Source: Paenibacillus_E sp964253085 (lineage in GTDB: Bacteria > Bacillota > Bacilli > Paenibacillales > NBRC-103111). Taken from it: a stretch of DNA of 64,000 nucleotides. The stretch covers positions 6,138,001 through 6,202,000 of the forward strand of contig NZ_CAXUQH020000001.1 in assembly GCF_964253085.1 (NCBI RefSeq), written 5' to 3'. Both the position numbers and the translations under genes were made by a program. This document shows, in pieces, positions 9,477 to 17,726 of this stretch (its first letter is position 1; each line of letters begins with the position of its first letter). Below the pieces are notes generated by a model. The model was given only the letters and a program-made list of their open reading frames with translations. It had not been told where the DNA came from and searched no databases.

Positions 9477-9505
9477 AGGCCGCCGGCTGTGAGACCGGCC
9501 GACCT
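9477..9505 (-). terminator. GC-rich hairpin downstream of the xylanase gene
   Basis: On the minus strand GCCGG and CCGGC enclose an 8-base loop and are followed by a short TTATATA tract. It lies 86-114 bases after the xylanase stop codon. The stem is short and the T tract is poor, so this is only a likely terminator. Confidence 0.4.
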
Positions 9506-9590
9506 TAGCAATATCAAATGATTAAAAGACTTTCTCAATATTCTAAAAACCGTCAGGCGCCCGTCAGTTGCCCTGCTTGCTGGTGAGCTG

Positions 9591-10229
9591 TTACCACACC
9601 GTTACGTTCGAGCTCCCACTACTTTGATATCCCTCTGTCGCTAATACCTGGTAAGCCCAACTACTCCCCAGATTCATTCCTTTACTCTGCCATGCGTTAA
9701 CGTGGTTACTAAAAGTGATAGCGACGTTGCTACCGGTCGCTCTTTTCGATTGTCGGACACTCCAGAACTGGGTGAAAGTTTGTGTGCCGTCAATGGAAGG
9801 TGCGTTGGTTCGCGTAGTCGTATATATGTCATAAGTGCCCCCATCACTGGTCACAGTGCCTTTATACGTTCCAGTAGGTCTATATGTACCCCAGCTATCA
9901 ACGACGTAATATTCTATGAGTGAGTTCCTCGTCCACCCATAGAGTGTCAAATACCCATTGCCGGACGGTGCCCAGACGCCAGCATTATAGTTAATTGTCC
10001 TAGTTGCTGATCCGATATTCCAGCCTTTACCGACAACAAAATTTCCTGAATTTGTCCAGTTAACGCTGTAATTACCACCAGATCCATTGACAGCGTTTAC
10101 AGTTCCACCGCCATCGGTCCAATTTTGCCAGTAGTCTGTCGCTGCACTTGCGGTTGCTGCAAACAAGCTGGTACAACCTACTGTAGCAGTAAGAACTAAC
10201 GTCAAGAACTTCTTTTTAAACTTTAACAT
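9591..10229 (-). CDS. xynA: Secreted GH11 endo-1,4-beta-xylanase
   Basis: Extracellular xylanase of 212 residues, with a signal peptide (about 1-29) and a single jelly-roll GH11 domain. The mature part is very close to the Bacillus circulans/subtilis xylanase: WQNWTDGGG, NGYLTLYGW, LIEYYVVDSWG (nucleophile Glu106), and ATEGYQSSGSS at the end (acid/base Glu199). The residue that sets the acid/base pKa is Asn63, the form usual in neutral to alkaline enzymes rather than acid Asp types. No carbohydrate-binding module. The gene stands alone between two arms of an inverted repeat (9437-9464 and 10267-10295). A weak cre-like sequence lies at 10329-10342. Confidence 0.97.
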   Translation of the reverse strand: MLKFKKKFLTLVLTATVGCTSLFAATASAATDYWQNWTDGGGTVNAVNGSGGNYSVNWTNSGNFVVGKGWNIGSATRTINYNAGVWAPSGNGYLTLYGWTRNSLIEYYVVDSWGTYRPTGTYKGTVTSDGGTYDIYTTTRTNAPSIDGTQTFTQFWSVRQSKRATGSNVAITFSNHVNAWQSKGMNLGSSWAYQVLATEGYQSSGSSNVTVW

Positions 10230-10266
10230 TGTCTACCTCCTAAAATATTTTTATTTGTCACAACGT

Positions 10267-10295
10267 ACCTACATACTACTTGAGTATTACCCTTT
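10267..10295 (+). repeat. Right arm of the inverted repeat flanking the xylanase gene
   Basis: Inverted copy of 9437-9464 (one substitution, one extra C). It lies 38-66 bases upstream of the xylanase ATG, so it falls in the promoter or leader. Confidence 0.85.
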
Positions 10296-10438
10296 GTAAA
10301 TTACCTCCTCCCTAAGTAAATCATAGTACGTAAGCGCATACATTACCATTTAACAAATTAAAGCATATACCCCCTGTTTTTACTAATTTTCAAAATGTAT
10401 AAAGCTGCTCAACTAATCTGAATTGAATGAATAAATGA

Positions 10439-10462
10439 AGCCACCAGAAATAACTGGTGGCT
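10439..10462 (-). terminator. Probable terminator of the second sugar ABC operon
   Basis: A perfect 9-base-pair stem (AGCCACCAG with CTGGTGGCT) and a 6-base loop. On the minus strand it is followed by a T-rich stretch. It is the first good hairpin after the permease gene ending at 10652, though 190 bases away. Confidence 0.55.
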
Positions 10463-10651
10463 GTTGAATTTACACTGATTGTAAAGGCCGTACAGTGAAT
10501 TTCCACTATAAGTGGTTATTTTCTTGTAGCTTCTCTTTAGACATCTTAGAACTGCCAACCGGAGATCGTAACGAAGAATCTGTATGTGTTGATCGCCAAC
10601 ACATTAGCGAATACCAGCCGTTGAAGACTTCCCACAGTGTGCCTATTACTC

Positions 10652-11464
10652 TTACTTCAAAATAGCACCTGCAGTCAATGCATTTTCAATCTTTTCATTA
10701 CCTATCATATATACAATAATCATAGGCAAACTCGAGAGCACCATCGTTGCACCAATAAGTCCCCAGTCTGAAACCCCGACGCTAACGAAGAAGCTTAGCA
10801 AGCCGACAGTTAACGGCCGAAATTGATCTTTAGAAGCTATAATGAAAGCAAGCGGGAACTCATTCCAAATACGCATGAACAATAGTACGCATTGTGTCAT
10901 TAGCGCTGGCGTGACAATCGGAAAAATAATTCTGAAGAATGTCTGATAAACGTTCGTCCCATCTATACAAGCAGCTTCCTCCAATTCCTTAGGAAGTGAA
11001 CGGAGAAAGGCAAATAACATCAGCACACAAGAAGCGATTGCGAATCCGGAATACGGCAATATGAGTCCCCAATAACTATCCTTAAGATGTAACCATTTTA
11101 TTAATTGAAATAATGGAATTAATACAACTTCAATAGGCACGATCAACCCTAAGGACACATAGAGTAATGCCGCCGAATTGAATCTCCATTGCATTCGGCT
11201 CAGACAATACGCAAGCATACTCCCCGTCGTCAGTGTGATTGCAATTGTCCCTATGGTATAAATCAAACTGTTCTCGAAGTAAACAAAGAAATGATATTTT
11301 GACAACGCTTCACTATAGTTTATCCAATCCCATGAATAGGGAATGCCGAATTGATTATTATAAGCTTCACTTTTGGACTTAAGTGACATCGTAATCATCC
11401 AGTATAAGGGAAACAGAAATGTACAGCCTATCGCTAGCCAAAATACACGGCTTAAGTATTTCAT
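10652..11464 (-). CDS. Sugar ABC transporter permease, MalG/AraQ type
   Basis: Second permease of the 10652-13807 importer, 270 residues with about six membrane segments. The start MKYLSRVFWLAIG begins directly with the first membrane helix. The EAA loop reads EEAACIDGTNVYQTFFRIIFP, and the C-terminal segment ENALTAGAILK is typical of the MalG-side partner. It follows the other permease by 13 bases on the same strand, so both are translated from one message. It would form the heterodimeric channel with the gene at 11478-12374. Confidence 0.93.
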   Translation of the reverse strand: MKYLSRVFWLAIGCTFLFPLYWMITMSLKSKSEAYNNQFGIPYSWDWINYSEALSKYHFFVYFENSLIYTIGTIAITLTTGSMLAYCLSRMQWRFNSAALLYVSLGLIVPIEVVLIPLFQLIKWLHLKDSYWGLILPYSGFAIASCVLMLFAFLRSLPKELEEAACIDGTNVYQTFFRIIFPIVTPALMTQCVLLFMRIWNEFPLAFIIASKDQFRPLTVGLLSFFVSVGVSDWGLIGATMVLSSLPMIIVYMIGNEKIENALTAGAILK

Positions 11465-11477
11465 GATGGTCTCCTCC

Positions 11478-12374
11478 TTAAAACTCCAGTTTTTCTCTGG
11501 CGACGAACCGTTGAATCAGAAAGGAGATGAATAGGCACTCTAGAATAAATACAACCGCAATAGCCGTTCCTTTACCAAATTCTGACGTTTCGAATGCCAC
11601 ATAATACATTTGGTAAATAACCGTCCTGGACAAATCTCCCGGACCTCCGGCTGTCATGACGCGGACTTGCGAATAGAATGCCATGGAACCTAACGTAGAC
11701 AAGATTAATACGTATTTCGTTACATCTTGAAGCAGTGGAATCGTAATTCGTAAGCAGACTTGGGTAAAACTAGCACCATCAATTAAAGCAGCTTCGTAAT
11801 AATTTTTGGGGATCGTCTTGATTCCCGTATAGAATAGCATGGCGTTCAGCCCAATGTATTGCCATAGAAATGTCAATCCGATGCTTGGCATCACAGTGTT
11901 CTTTTCAGTAAGCCAGGAATGAGTCCAAGCTTCAAGACCTACAGATCTCAGAATACTGTTAAATAACCCATAGGTTGGTTCATAGAAGGATATCCACATT
12001 TCTGCGACGACCGTAACTGACAAAATTGCGGGAAGCATGGCAGACGTTTTAAAAAAACGACGCAACTTTAGAGTTTGAACATCCATAAAAAGAGCAAACA
12101 TTAAGGAAAGCGGTAAACCCAGAAAGACGGAAATTCCTACAATTAGATACGTATTCTTATGAGCAGTCCAGAAAGAAGCAGAAGCTAGGATTTCCTTATA
12201 ATTATCTAAACCAACAAACCCTAAAGTTCGAAAACCATCATGATTATTCAAACTCATCCAAATTTCAGGCAAGAGTGGATAAACACAGAAAACGGTAAAC
12301 AGAATCAACGCAGGTGCGGAAAATACAAATATGGACAATTTGGTGCTGTAGTACTTGTTCATGGCTCTCTCCAC
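11478..12374 (-). CDS. Sugar ABC transporter permease, MalF/UgpA type
   Basis: First permease of the second importer, 298 residues, six predicted membrane segments. The EAA loop is EAALIDGASFTQVCLRITIP, followed by the usual TAGGPGDLSRTVIYQMY region. The start may be MERAMNKYYSTKL or the inner methionine MNKYYSTKL four codons later. It lies 77 bases after the binding-protein gene and 13 bases before the next permease. No ATPase is encoded in the cluster. Confidence 0.92.
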   Translation of the reverse strand: MERAMNKYYSTKLSIFVFSAPALILFTVFCVYPLLPEIWMSLNNHDGFRTLGFVGLDNYKEILASASFWTAHKNTYLIVGISVFLGLPLSLMFALFMDVQTLKLRRFFKTSAMLPAILSVTVVAEMWISFYEPTYGLFNSILRSVGLEAWTHSWLTEKNTVMPSIGLTFLWQYIGLNAMLFYTGIKTIPKNYYEAALIDGASFTQVCLRITIPLLQDVTKYVLILSTLGSMAFYSQVRVMTAGGPGDLSRTVIYQMYYVAFETSEFGKGTAIAVVFILECLFISFLIQRFVAREKLEF

Positions 12375-12451
12375 CGTCTGATTTGATTTAGAATCCCCCC
12401 GGAACTCAATGTTCCAAGGGGGACTCAGTTTATGAATTGAACTTATATAAT

Positions 12452-13807
12452 TTACTTTTTAAACCACGTATTTTCACTCCAGATCTTGCCCATCTCCGTA
12501 CTAAACTTATCAGCTGGATATTGTCCCGTCAGCAATTTCGCCCCTTGTGTCGCAAGCTCTGCCGATGTTTTTGCATCCAACGAGTTAAGTGCGAGTGAAG
12601 CAATTTTGGTAGGGATAGGATTGTACCAGTTAATGAATTTTTTCATTAACGGCTTAGGTTCCGCCACTGTATTCCCTGTCTTCAAGGCAATTGGGGCACC
12701 CGTAGATTCAAAATATTGAGCGTCTGCCATAGCTAGAAATTCCGCCAACTTTACTGCCTCTTCAGGAAACTTGGTTTTTGCGCTAACTGCATATCCGTTC
12801 AATGGAGATCCCCAGAACTGAACATGCTTAGTTGGGTCGTATTTGTCGCTAGCACTTGGGAACGGGAAGAAATCGACTGTATCATCTTTCGCCAAATTCG
12901 GAAGCTCCCAAGTAAACATCATGTACATAGCTGCCTTCTTAGCTGTAAACATTTCGTTGGCTGGACCGTAATCTAGATTAGCAATACCTTCCGGAAAGAC
13001 ACCTTCCTTAACCATCTTCTCAATGCGAGACACCCCCGCCTTGACCGCCGGATTACTGAAGTCTGTCTTATTGCTCACAAGATCTGCCATCGCTTGCGGA
13101 TCGCCGATTTGGATCATCTGCTGAAGCAGGAAAAGCTTTGGTCCCCATCCATCTTTGCCAGGAGTAACCGCTGGTACCATGCCCTTACTTTTTAATTTCT
13201 TCGATACTTCGATAAATTCGTCGAATGTTTTCGGTACTTGCACCCCTGCTTGCTCGAACATGTCCTTATGGTAGAAAATGACCGGGGTGAAATACGTATC
13301 CGCTCCGGAAGACAAGCTGTAAATCTTTCCGTCAACATGTTTCAATGCATCAGGAACAGCGAATTTGTTCAAAAACCCGTCCTTGGTGATCGGTGAGGTT
13401 AAATCCATAATACTGCCGGTATTGTTCAATGGAGTAAAGTAACCTGCGTCGTTCCAGAATACATCAGGCATATCACCTGCAGCGTTAAACGTTTTCAGTT
13501 TATTCGCCATATCTTCGCCGCCGCCACCTGGCTCAAATTCAATTTCTACGTTCGGAAACGCCTTGGCAACGTTCGGTTTAATATGCTTTTCCATGATATT
13601 ATTGCGATTCTCGTCCGTAGTGATAGTTACAACTCTTAGCTTTACCTTCTTATCACTCCCAGCCTTGTTTTCTGTCGTTGCCGCCGGGGTTGGTGAATTT
13701 CCGGTGGTTGCGGAAGGTTGGGCTTCATTCTTCGTACTACAACCTGCTGAAACGAGAAGCATACCTGCCATCAGAGAAGTGCCGAGTACCTTTACTGTTC
13801 TTACCAT
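12452..13807 (-). CDS. Sugar ABC transporter solute-binding lipoprotein
   Basis: Binding protein of the second importer, 451 residues. Signal peptide with lipobox VSAGC (Cys23), then a Ser/Thr/Pro/Ala-rich tether up to about residue 50, then a family 1 binding fold (VEIEFEPGGGGEDM, YHKDMFEQAGVQVPKTFDEF, FTAKKAAMYMMFTWELP). It heads the three-gene operon. A cre-like site at 13865-13878 lies 58 bases upstream. The YesM/YesN pair just upstream on the same strand is separated by a terminator and is the probable inducer sensor (inference). Confidence 0.93.
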   Translation of the reverse strand: MVRTVKVLGTSLMAGMLLVSAGCSTKNEAQPSATTGNSPTPAATTENKAGSDKKVKLRVVTITTDENRNNIMEKHIKPNVAKAFPNVEIEFEPGGGGEDMANKLKTFNAAGDMPDVFWNDAGYFTPLNNTGSIMDLTSPITKDGFLNKFAVPDALKHVDGKIYSLSSGADTYFTPVIFYHKDMFEQAGVQVPKTFDEFIEVSKKLKSKGMVPAVTPGKDGWGPKLFLLQQMIQIGDPQAMADLVSNKTDFSNPAVKAGVSRIEKMVKEGVFPEGIANLDYGPANEMFTAKKAAMYMMFTWELPNLAKDDTVDFFPFPSASDKYDPTKHVQFWGSPLNGYAVSAKTKFPEEAVKLAEFLAMADAQYFESTGAPIALKTGNTVAEPKPLMKKFINWYNPIPTKIASLALNSLDAKTSAELATQGAKLLTGQYPADKFSTEMGKIWSENTWFKK

Positions 13808-13864
13808 TTGTTGACCTCCTAAGTTTGATCAAAGTAAATTGTATCTATTTGGTTGATCCCTCAA

Positions 13865-13878
13865 TGGAAGCGGTATCA
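13865..13878 (+). promoter_or_regulatory. cre-like CcpA site upstream of the second importer operon
   Basis: TGGAAGCGGTATCA matches the cre consensus at 13 of 14 positions (G for W at position 3). It lies 58-71 bases upstream of the solute-binding protein start codon, where it could overlap the promoter. Confidence 0.55.
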
Positions 13879-13960
13879 TCCTTAATTTCATTCTACGGAT
13901 TCCATATAAATAATTACAGAGACTATTCTCGGACAGAAAGGAAAATTGTTTGCAATTGCA

Positions 13961-14006
13961 AAAAAAAGACGCAATGAGACATTATCGATAAATGCCTCAT
14001 TGTGCC
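13961..14006 (-). terminator. Terminator of the first YesM/YesN operon
   Basis: On the minus strand an imperfect stem built on CAATGAG/CTCATTG with a 17-base loop is followed by a long T run. It lies just past the stop codon of the response regulator at 14024 and separates it from the importer operon. Confidence 0.7.
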
Positions 14007-14023
14007 GTATTCTTAAAAGTACT

Positions 14024-15631
14024 TTATTGGACATTGTTCACGTACTTACTAGGAGTAATTCCAATATACTTCTTAAAGCATTTACCGAAATAATTGGCAT
14101 CAGCGTACCCAACTTGACTTGCGACGTATTGAACAATCTTCTCTCCTTGATCGAAAAGTCCCTTTGCTTTCGTGATGCGTATTTCGGTCAAATAGTCGTT
14201 AATTGTAATGGAGGTTTCTTTTTTAAACACATAACAGAGATGATTGTAGTTCATATGGACACTCTTCGCGAGATCTACGATACGTAGTTCTTCATTTCCA
14301 TAATGACTTTGAATATACGCTTTTACCTCGTCCACGACTTTAGCCGCTCTATTTTGCTTTCTGCCATGTACATGTGCAATCACTTTGAGAATCAGGTTAC
14401 TAATCCATCTCTCCAGTTCGCCAAAAGAGTTCATCTGTTGAATGAACTGAAAAATATCAGTTTGAGCCGTATCCTGAAATACATGTTCGAAGCTTTGAGA
14501 CATCTCATCCAAAAATTCCAAACAAGTGGATACGATTTCAAGTGCGGCAACAAACAGCATTTCAGTGGAAGCGTTCTTGGTACGAGCATCCTGGAAAAAA
14601 GTCGTGAGCCACTCTTCTGCCTCAGAGAGATTACCTATTCGCATACTCATCAACAGTCCGATTCTCCTTTCTACGGAGAATAAACTGACCTTCATACCCG
14701 ATTCGGCAATCATGGAATGAAGTATAACTTGATTGCCGCCTAAAACAAACCGATGTTTCAAAGCAAATAACGCTTCTTGGTAGGACACGGATATCGATTC
14801 AAAGGCAGGGTATCCATTGCCAACGCCGATCGTTACCGTACATCCCAAAGTCGCCTGAACCGATTTCCTAATCGCTTCACTAATCGCTTCCATTCTGTCG
14901 TAAGAAGCCTTAGGAACGCCAATTATCATAACAACCCGATCGTTGGTATCGTGGCAACTCGCAAACGAGTATGTGTTTCGAATAAATTCTTGAGCTATAT
15001 CTTGAACAGCCAGCTTGCGAATGTGCATATCTTCTTTGGTAACATGATCATCTTGTGAATCAATATCGACTACGACCACCATATGAAATGGAGCATCCAG
15101 ATTGATACCCAAATACTGCAACCGTTCTGAAGAAGATGAGGGGTCTATAACTCTACTACCCTGCAGCCATTCATTCAATAATCGCTCCTTCAACATCGGC
15201 ATATGCTCTTTTGCCTGCTTCTTTAAGTGTTCATAATCCAGTTTTACGGCGTGCTCCTTGTCAATCAGATTTTTAATCTCAAGTAGGGAGCTTTTAAGTT
15301 CATCTTCGTCAATCGGTTTGAGCACATAATTAAAAACCCCAAGCTGCACGGCCATTTTGGCATATACAAACTCGCTTTGACCTGTTAACATGATAAATTT
15401 TGTTTCCTGATCAGATTGTTTAGCTTTCTGAATAAATGCCATGCCGTCCATAATGGGCATATTAATATCTACCAAGACGATATCCGGTTCAATTTCAGAC
15501 ATCAATGAGAGAGCTTCCTCTCCATTCTTCGCTTCGCCGGCGATCTGGAAACCCAACTCTTCCCAAGGCAATGAAATTTTCAACGCTTGTCTAAAGTAAT
15601 ATTCATCATCGACAATGAGTACCTTTAACAT
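14024..15631 (-). CDS. YesN-type response regulator with AraC DNA-binding domain
   Basis: Transcription factor of 535 residues that pairs with the kinase directly upstream. N-terminal receiver domain (1-120) with acidic pocket VDDE and phospho-acceptor Asp55 (LVDINMP). A middle region (about 150-400) looks like the degenerate GGDEF-like part common in long YesN proteins. The C-terminus (about 430-535) has two helix-turn-helix motifs of the AraC type, ending GYADANYFGKCFKKYIGITPSKY. It starts 1 base after the kinase stop codon, so expression is coupled. Likely target: the importer operon at 10652-13807 (inference from position). Confidence 0.92.
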   Translation of the reverse strand: MLKVLIVDDEYYFRQALKISLPWEELGFQIAGEAKNGEEALSLMSEIEPDIVLVDINMPIMDGMAFIQKAKQSDQETKFIMLTGQSEFVYAKMAVQLGVFNYVLKPIDEDELKSSLLEIKNLIDKEHAVKLDYEHLKKQAKEHMPMLKERLLNEWLQGSRVIDPSSSSERLQYLGINLDAPFHMVVVVDIDSQDDHVTKEDMHIRKLAVQDIAQEFIRNTYSFASCHDTNDRVVMIIGVPKASYDRMEAISEAIRKSVQATLGCTVTIGVGNGYPAFESISVSYQEALFALKHRFVLGGNQVILHSMIAESGMKVSLFSVERRIGLLMSMRIGNLSEAEEWLTTFFQDARTKNASTEMLFVAALEIVSTCLEFLDEMSQSFEHVFQDTAQTDIFQFIQQMNSFGELERWISNLILKVIAHVHGRKQNRAAKVVDEVKAYIQSHYGNEELRIVDLAKSVHMNYNHLCYVFKKETSITINDYLTEIRITKAKGLFDQGEKIVQYVASQVGYADANYFGKCFKKYIGITPSKYVNNVQ

Positions 15632-15632
15632 C

Positions 15633-17444
15633 TCATACCTCCCGCAATGGTTTGAACGGCAAACGGATGGTAACTCTGGTATATAAGCCTACTTCGCTTT
15701 CTACCTCTAATCCGTATCTGTCCCCATACAGCATTCTAATCCGATTATGGACACTTCTAACTCCGAAGCCAGTTCTTTCACTGGTGTCCGAAACTTCCCT
15801 CAACAATCCCTTTATTTGCGATTCTTCGATTCCCACGCCGTTATCATAAATTTCAATACGCACCTCGTCACCCACGCGGCGCCCAGTGATCCTCAATAAG
15901 CCTTTTTCCATTTTCCTCTTAAGTCCATGATAGATAGCATTTTCCACGATCGGCTGCAACGTTAACTTCGAAATTAAACACGACATAATTTCCTCGTCAA
16001 TATCCATTGAATATTCCATATACTCCACATAGCGCAATTGCTGGATTTCCAAATAACTCTCAGATAGTTGCATTTCTTCTCTAAGCGAAATAATATCGTT
16101 ACCTTTGCTTAACGAAATTTTATAGAAATTGGCCATATATTTCGCTGCTGTAATGGCTTCTGTTTTCATATTCAACTTAATAAGGGATATGATCGTTTCA
16201 AGGGTATTATACAAAAAATGGGGTTGCACCTGCGTTTGCAGCAATTTGAATTCAATCTCGGCCTTCGTCTTCTGTTCCTCAACATTTTCGGCCATTAGTT
16301 CTTCGATACGATCCATCAAATTATTAAAAACATCGTTTAAATAACCGATTTCATCCGATGATTGGTACGAGCTTCTGACCGTCAAATGGCCAGTCCGAAT
16401 GTCTCTCATCGTTCTGGAAAGTTGGAAGATTGGCCTGGTGATCGATCGGGACAATAAATAGGAGATAATAAATGCGAACAATAGACATAATGAGCCGATC
16501 CAAATAATTAATTTGTTAATTTCTTTGCGCTCCACCGTAATTTCATCAATTGGAATAACACTTACAATCGACCATTCTAATGGTTCCAATCGGTGAGTAG
16601 ATACCAGCACCTTCTCGCTCCCGTTTCCTTGAAAGAAACCTGATTCTACTTGTGTCGAATTAGGAATTGATATCGAGGTTGCCTCTTTGAAATCCAGGTA
16701 CAAATTAGCTTTATTCTGGGAGGAGATGATTTTCCCATATTGATCAAGAATATAGAAATTTCCTCCCTTGTAATTCATTTTCCTTTCATAAATAGAGGCG
16801 ATAACCGTTTCTTTTACATATAAAACAACCAATCCAACCGTTTTTCCAGTATCTTTATGGATCACAGTTTTGGAAACAGCAAATACGTTATCATCTCCTT
16901 CATAGCGGAATTTGAACTTCATTAACCCTGTCAAGACAGGCTCAAAGGAATGATCAGTGGCTTCTGGACCGGATCCGAATATGCGGGACGCAAACTCATT
17001 ATCCGCAAAGCCGACATCGACCCATTGATGATTCGAGGTGAGAACACTTACCGCTTTGATATTGGTATTGGGTTCAACAATGTTGCTAATGACTTCAGAG
17101 AGTGTCTTCTTCATCGATAAATTATCTAATCCCCCCACATGTTGAGAGGCGGATGAGTTATTATTTTCTAAAAAATCGCTATATAGTTCGTTTTGTAACC
17201 TATAATCGGTTGCCAATATTTTTGAATAATCTTCAACTGTAGTGATTAATGTCTGCAGGTTATTGTCGATAAGAACGAGTTCCCTTGATGAATTTTTGAC
17301 TGCTTTCTCGATAATTGCTTTTTGAGAGACGATGTTGGCGAAAAGTGCAATAATTGAAATCGAAATAATAATAATTAAAATATTTGTGCTGAAGATTTTG
17401 TTTTTAATGGAGATTCCACTGAAATATTTCGTAAACCATTTCAT
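15633..17444 (-). CDS. YesM-type membrane sensor histidine kinase
   Basis: Sensor kinase of 603 residues. First membrane helix at about 17-39, a large extracytoplasmic Cache-like sensor region, second helix at about 305-330, then HAMP, the His_kinase region with QVQPHFLYNTL (phospho-acceptor His) and an ATPase domain (ENAIYHGL, DNGVGI, GFGVRSVHNRI). It would sense a sugar or sugar-loaded binding protein outside and phosphorylate the adjacent YesN regulator. A cre-like site lies 44 bases upstream of its start codon (17488-17501), so the sensor itself may be catabolite repressed. Confidence 0.93.
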   Translation of the reverse strand: MKWFTKYFSGISIKNKIFSTNILIIIISISIIALFANIVSQKAIIEKAVKNSSRELVLIDNNLQTLITTVEDYSKILATDYRLQNELYSDFLENNNSSASQHVGGLDNLSMKKTLSEVISNIVEPNTNIKAVSVLTSNHQWVDVGFADNEFASRIFGSGPEATDHSFEPVLTGLMKFKFRYEGDDNVFAVSKTVIHKDTGKTVGLVVLYVKETVIASIYERKMNYKGGNFYILDQYGKIISSQNKANLYLDFKEATSISIPNSTQVESGFFQGNGSEKVLVSTHRLEPLEWSIVSVIPIDEITVERKEINKLIIWIGSLCLLFAFIISYLLSRSITRPIFQLSRTMRDIRTGHLTVRSSYQSSDEIGYLNDVFNNLMDRIEELMAENVEEQKTKAEIEFKLLQTQVQPHFLYNTLETIISLIKLNMKTEAITAAKYMANFYKISLSKGNDIISLREEMQLSESYLEIQQLRYVEYMEYSMDIDEEIMSCLISKLTLQPIVENAIYHGLKRKMEKGLLRITGRRVGDEVRIEIYDNGVGIEESQIKGLLREVSDTSERTGFGVRSVHNRIRMLYGDRYGLEVESEVGLYTRVTIRLPFKPLREV

Positions 17445-17487
17445 GTTGGTGCCACCTCACCTTTCAACCAAAGCAGATAAACTGTAA

Positions 17488-17501
17488 TGTAAGCGTTTAC
17501 T
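17488..17501 (+). promoter_or_regulatory. cre-like CcpA site upstream of the first YesM/YesN operon
   Basis: TGTAAGCGTTTACT matches the cre consensus at 13 of 14 positions (last base T for A). It begins 44 bases upstream of the sensor kinase start codon at 17444. Confidence 0.6.
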
Positions 17502-17585
17502 AATGAGCCAGCTCATCCCATTCCCACCATTATATAAGCAAGAAATTAACAATACAATATTCATTCTTGTAAGAATTTTGGCATG

Positions 17586-17637
17586 AAAAGCCCAATAAGC
17601 ACATGTCATCTTGAAAGAGACATACAGCTTATTGGGC
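17586..17637 (-). terminator. Terminator of the giant beta-helix protein gene
   Basis: GCCCAATAAGC (17590-17600) pairs perfectly with GCTTATTGGGC (17627-17637). A second small stem, ATGTC/GACAT, lies inside. On the minus strand a TTTT tract follows. It is 90 bases beyond the stop codon at 17727. Confidence 0.85.
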
Positions 17638-17726
17638 ATTAATCTAGCGAAACCCGCATTACGAATCCTGACATACGAACCACCGTTCACTCTTACAACA
17701 GTTCACGGCAGCCGGCCAATACTCTC

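Larger units (their letters stand above)
10230..10651. other. Gene-free stretch upstream of the xylanase gene
   Basis: These 422 bases hold the xylanase leader (AGGAGG before its ATG), the right inverted-repeat arm (10267-10295), a weak cre-like sequence at 10329-10342 (12 of 14 on the minus strand) and a hairpin at 10439-10462. In 10463-10651 I see only a short open frame of about 45 codons on the minus strand without a start codon; I do not recognise it. Confidence 0.5.

Noticed and set aside
10463..10651. Possible decayed gene downstream of the second importer operon
   Set aside because: The minus strand has about 45 open codons but no start, no ribosome binding site and no family I recognise; I left it as unassigned intergenic DNA.
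13678..14287. Short plus-strand open frames over the gap upstream of the importer operon
   Set aside because: They run across the signal peptide region, a cre-like site and a terminator on the other strand, and have no start signals.
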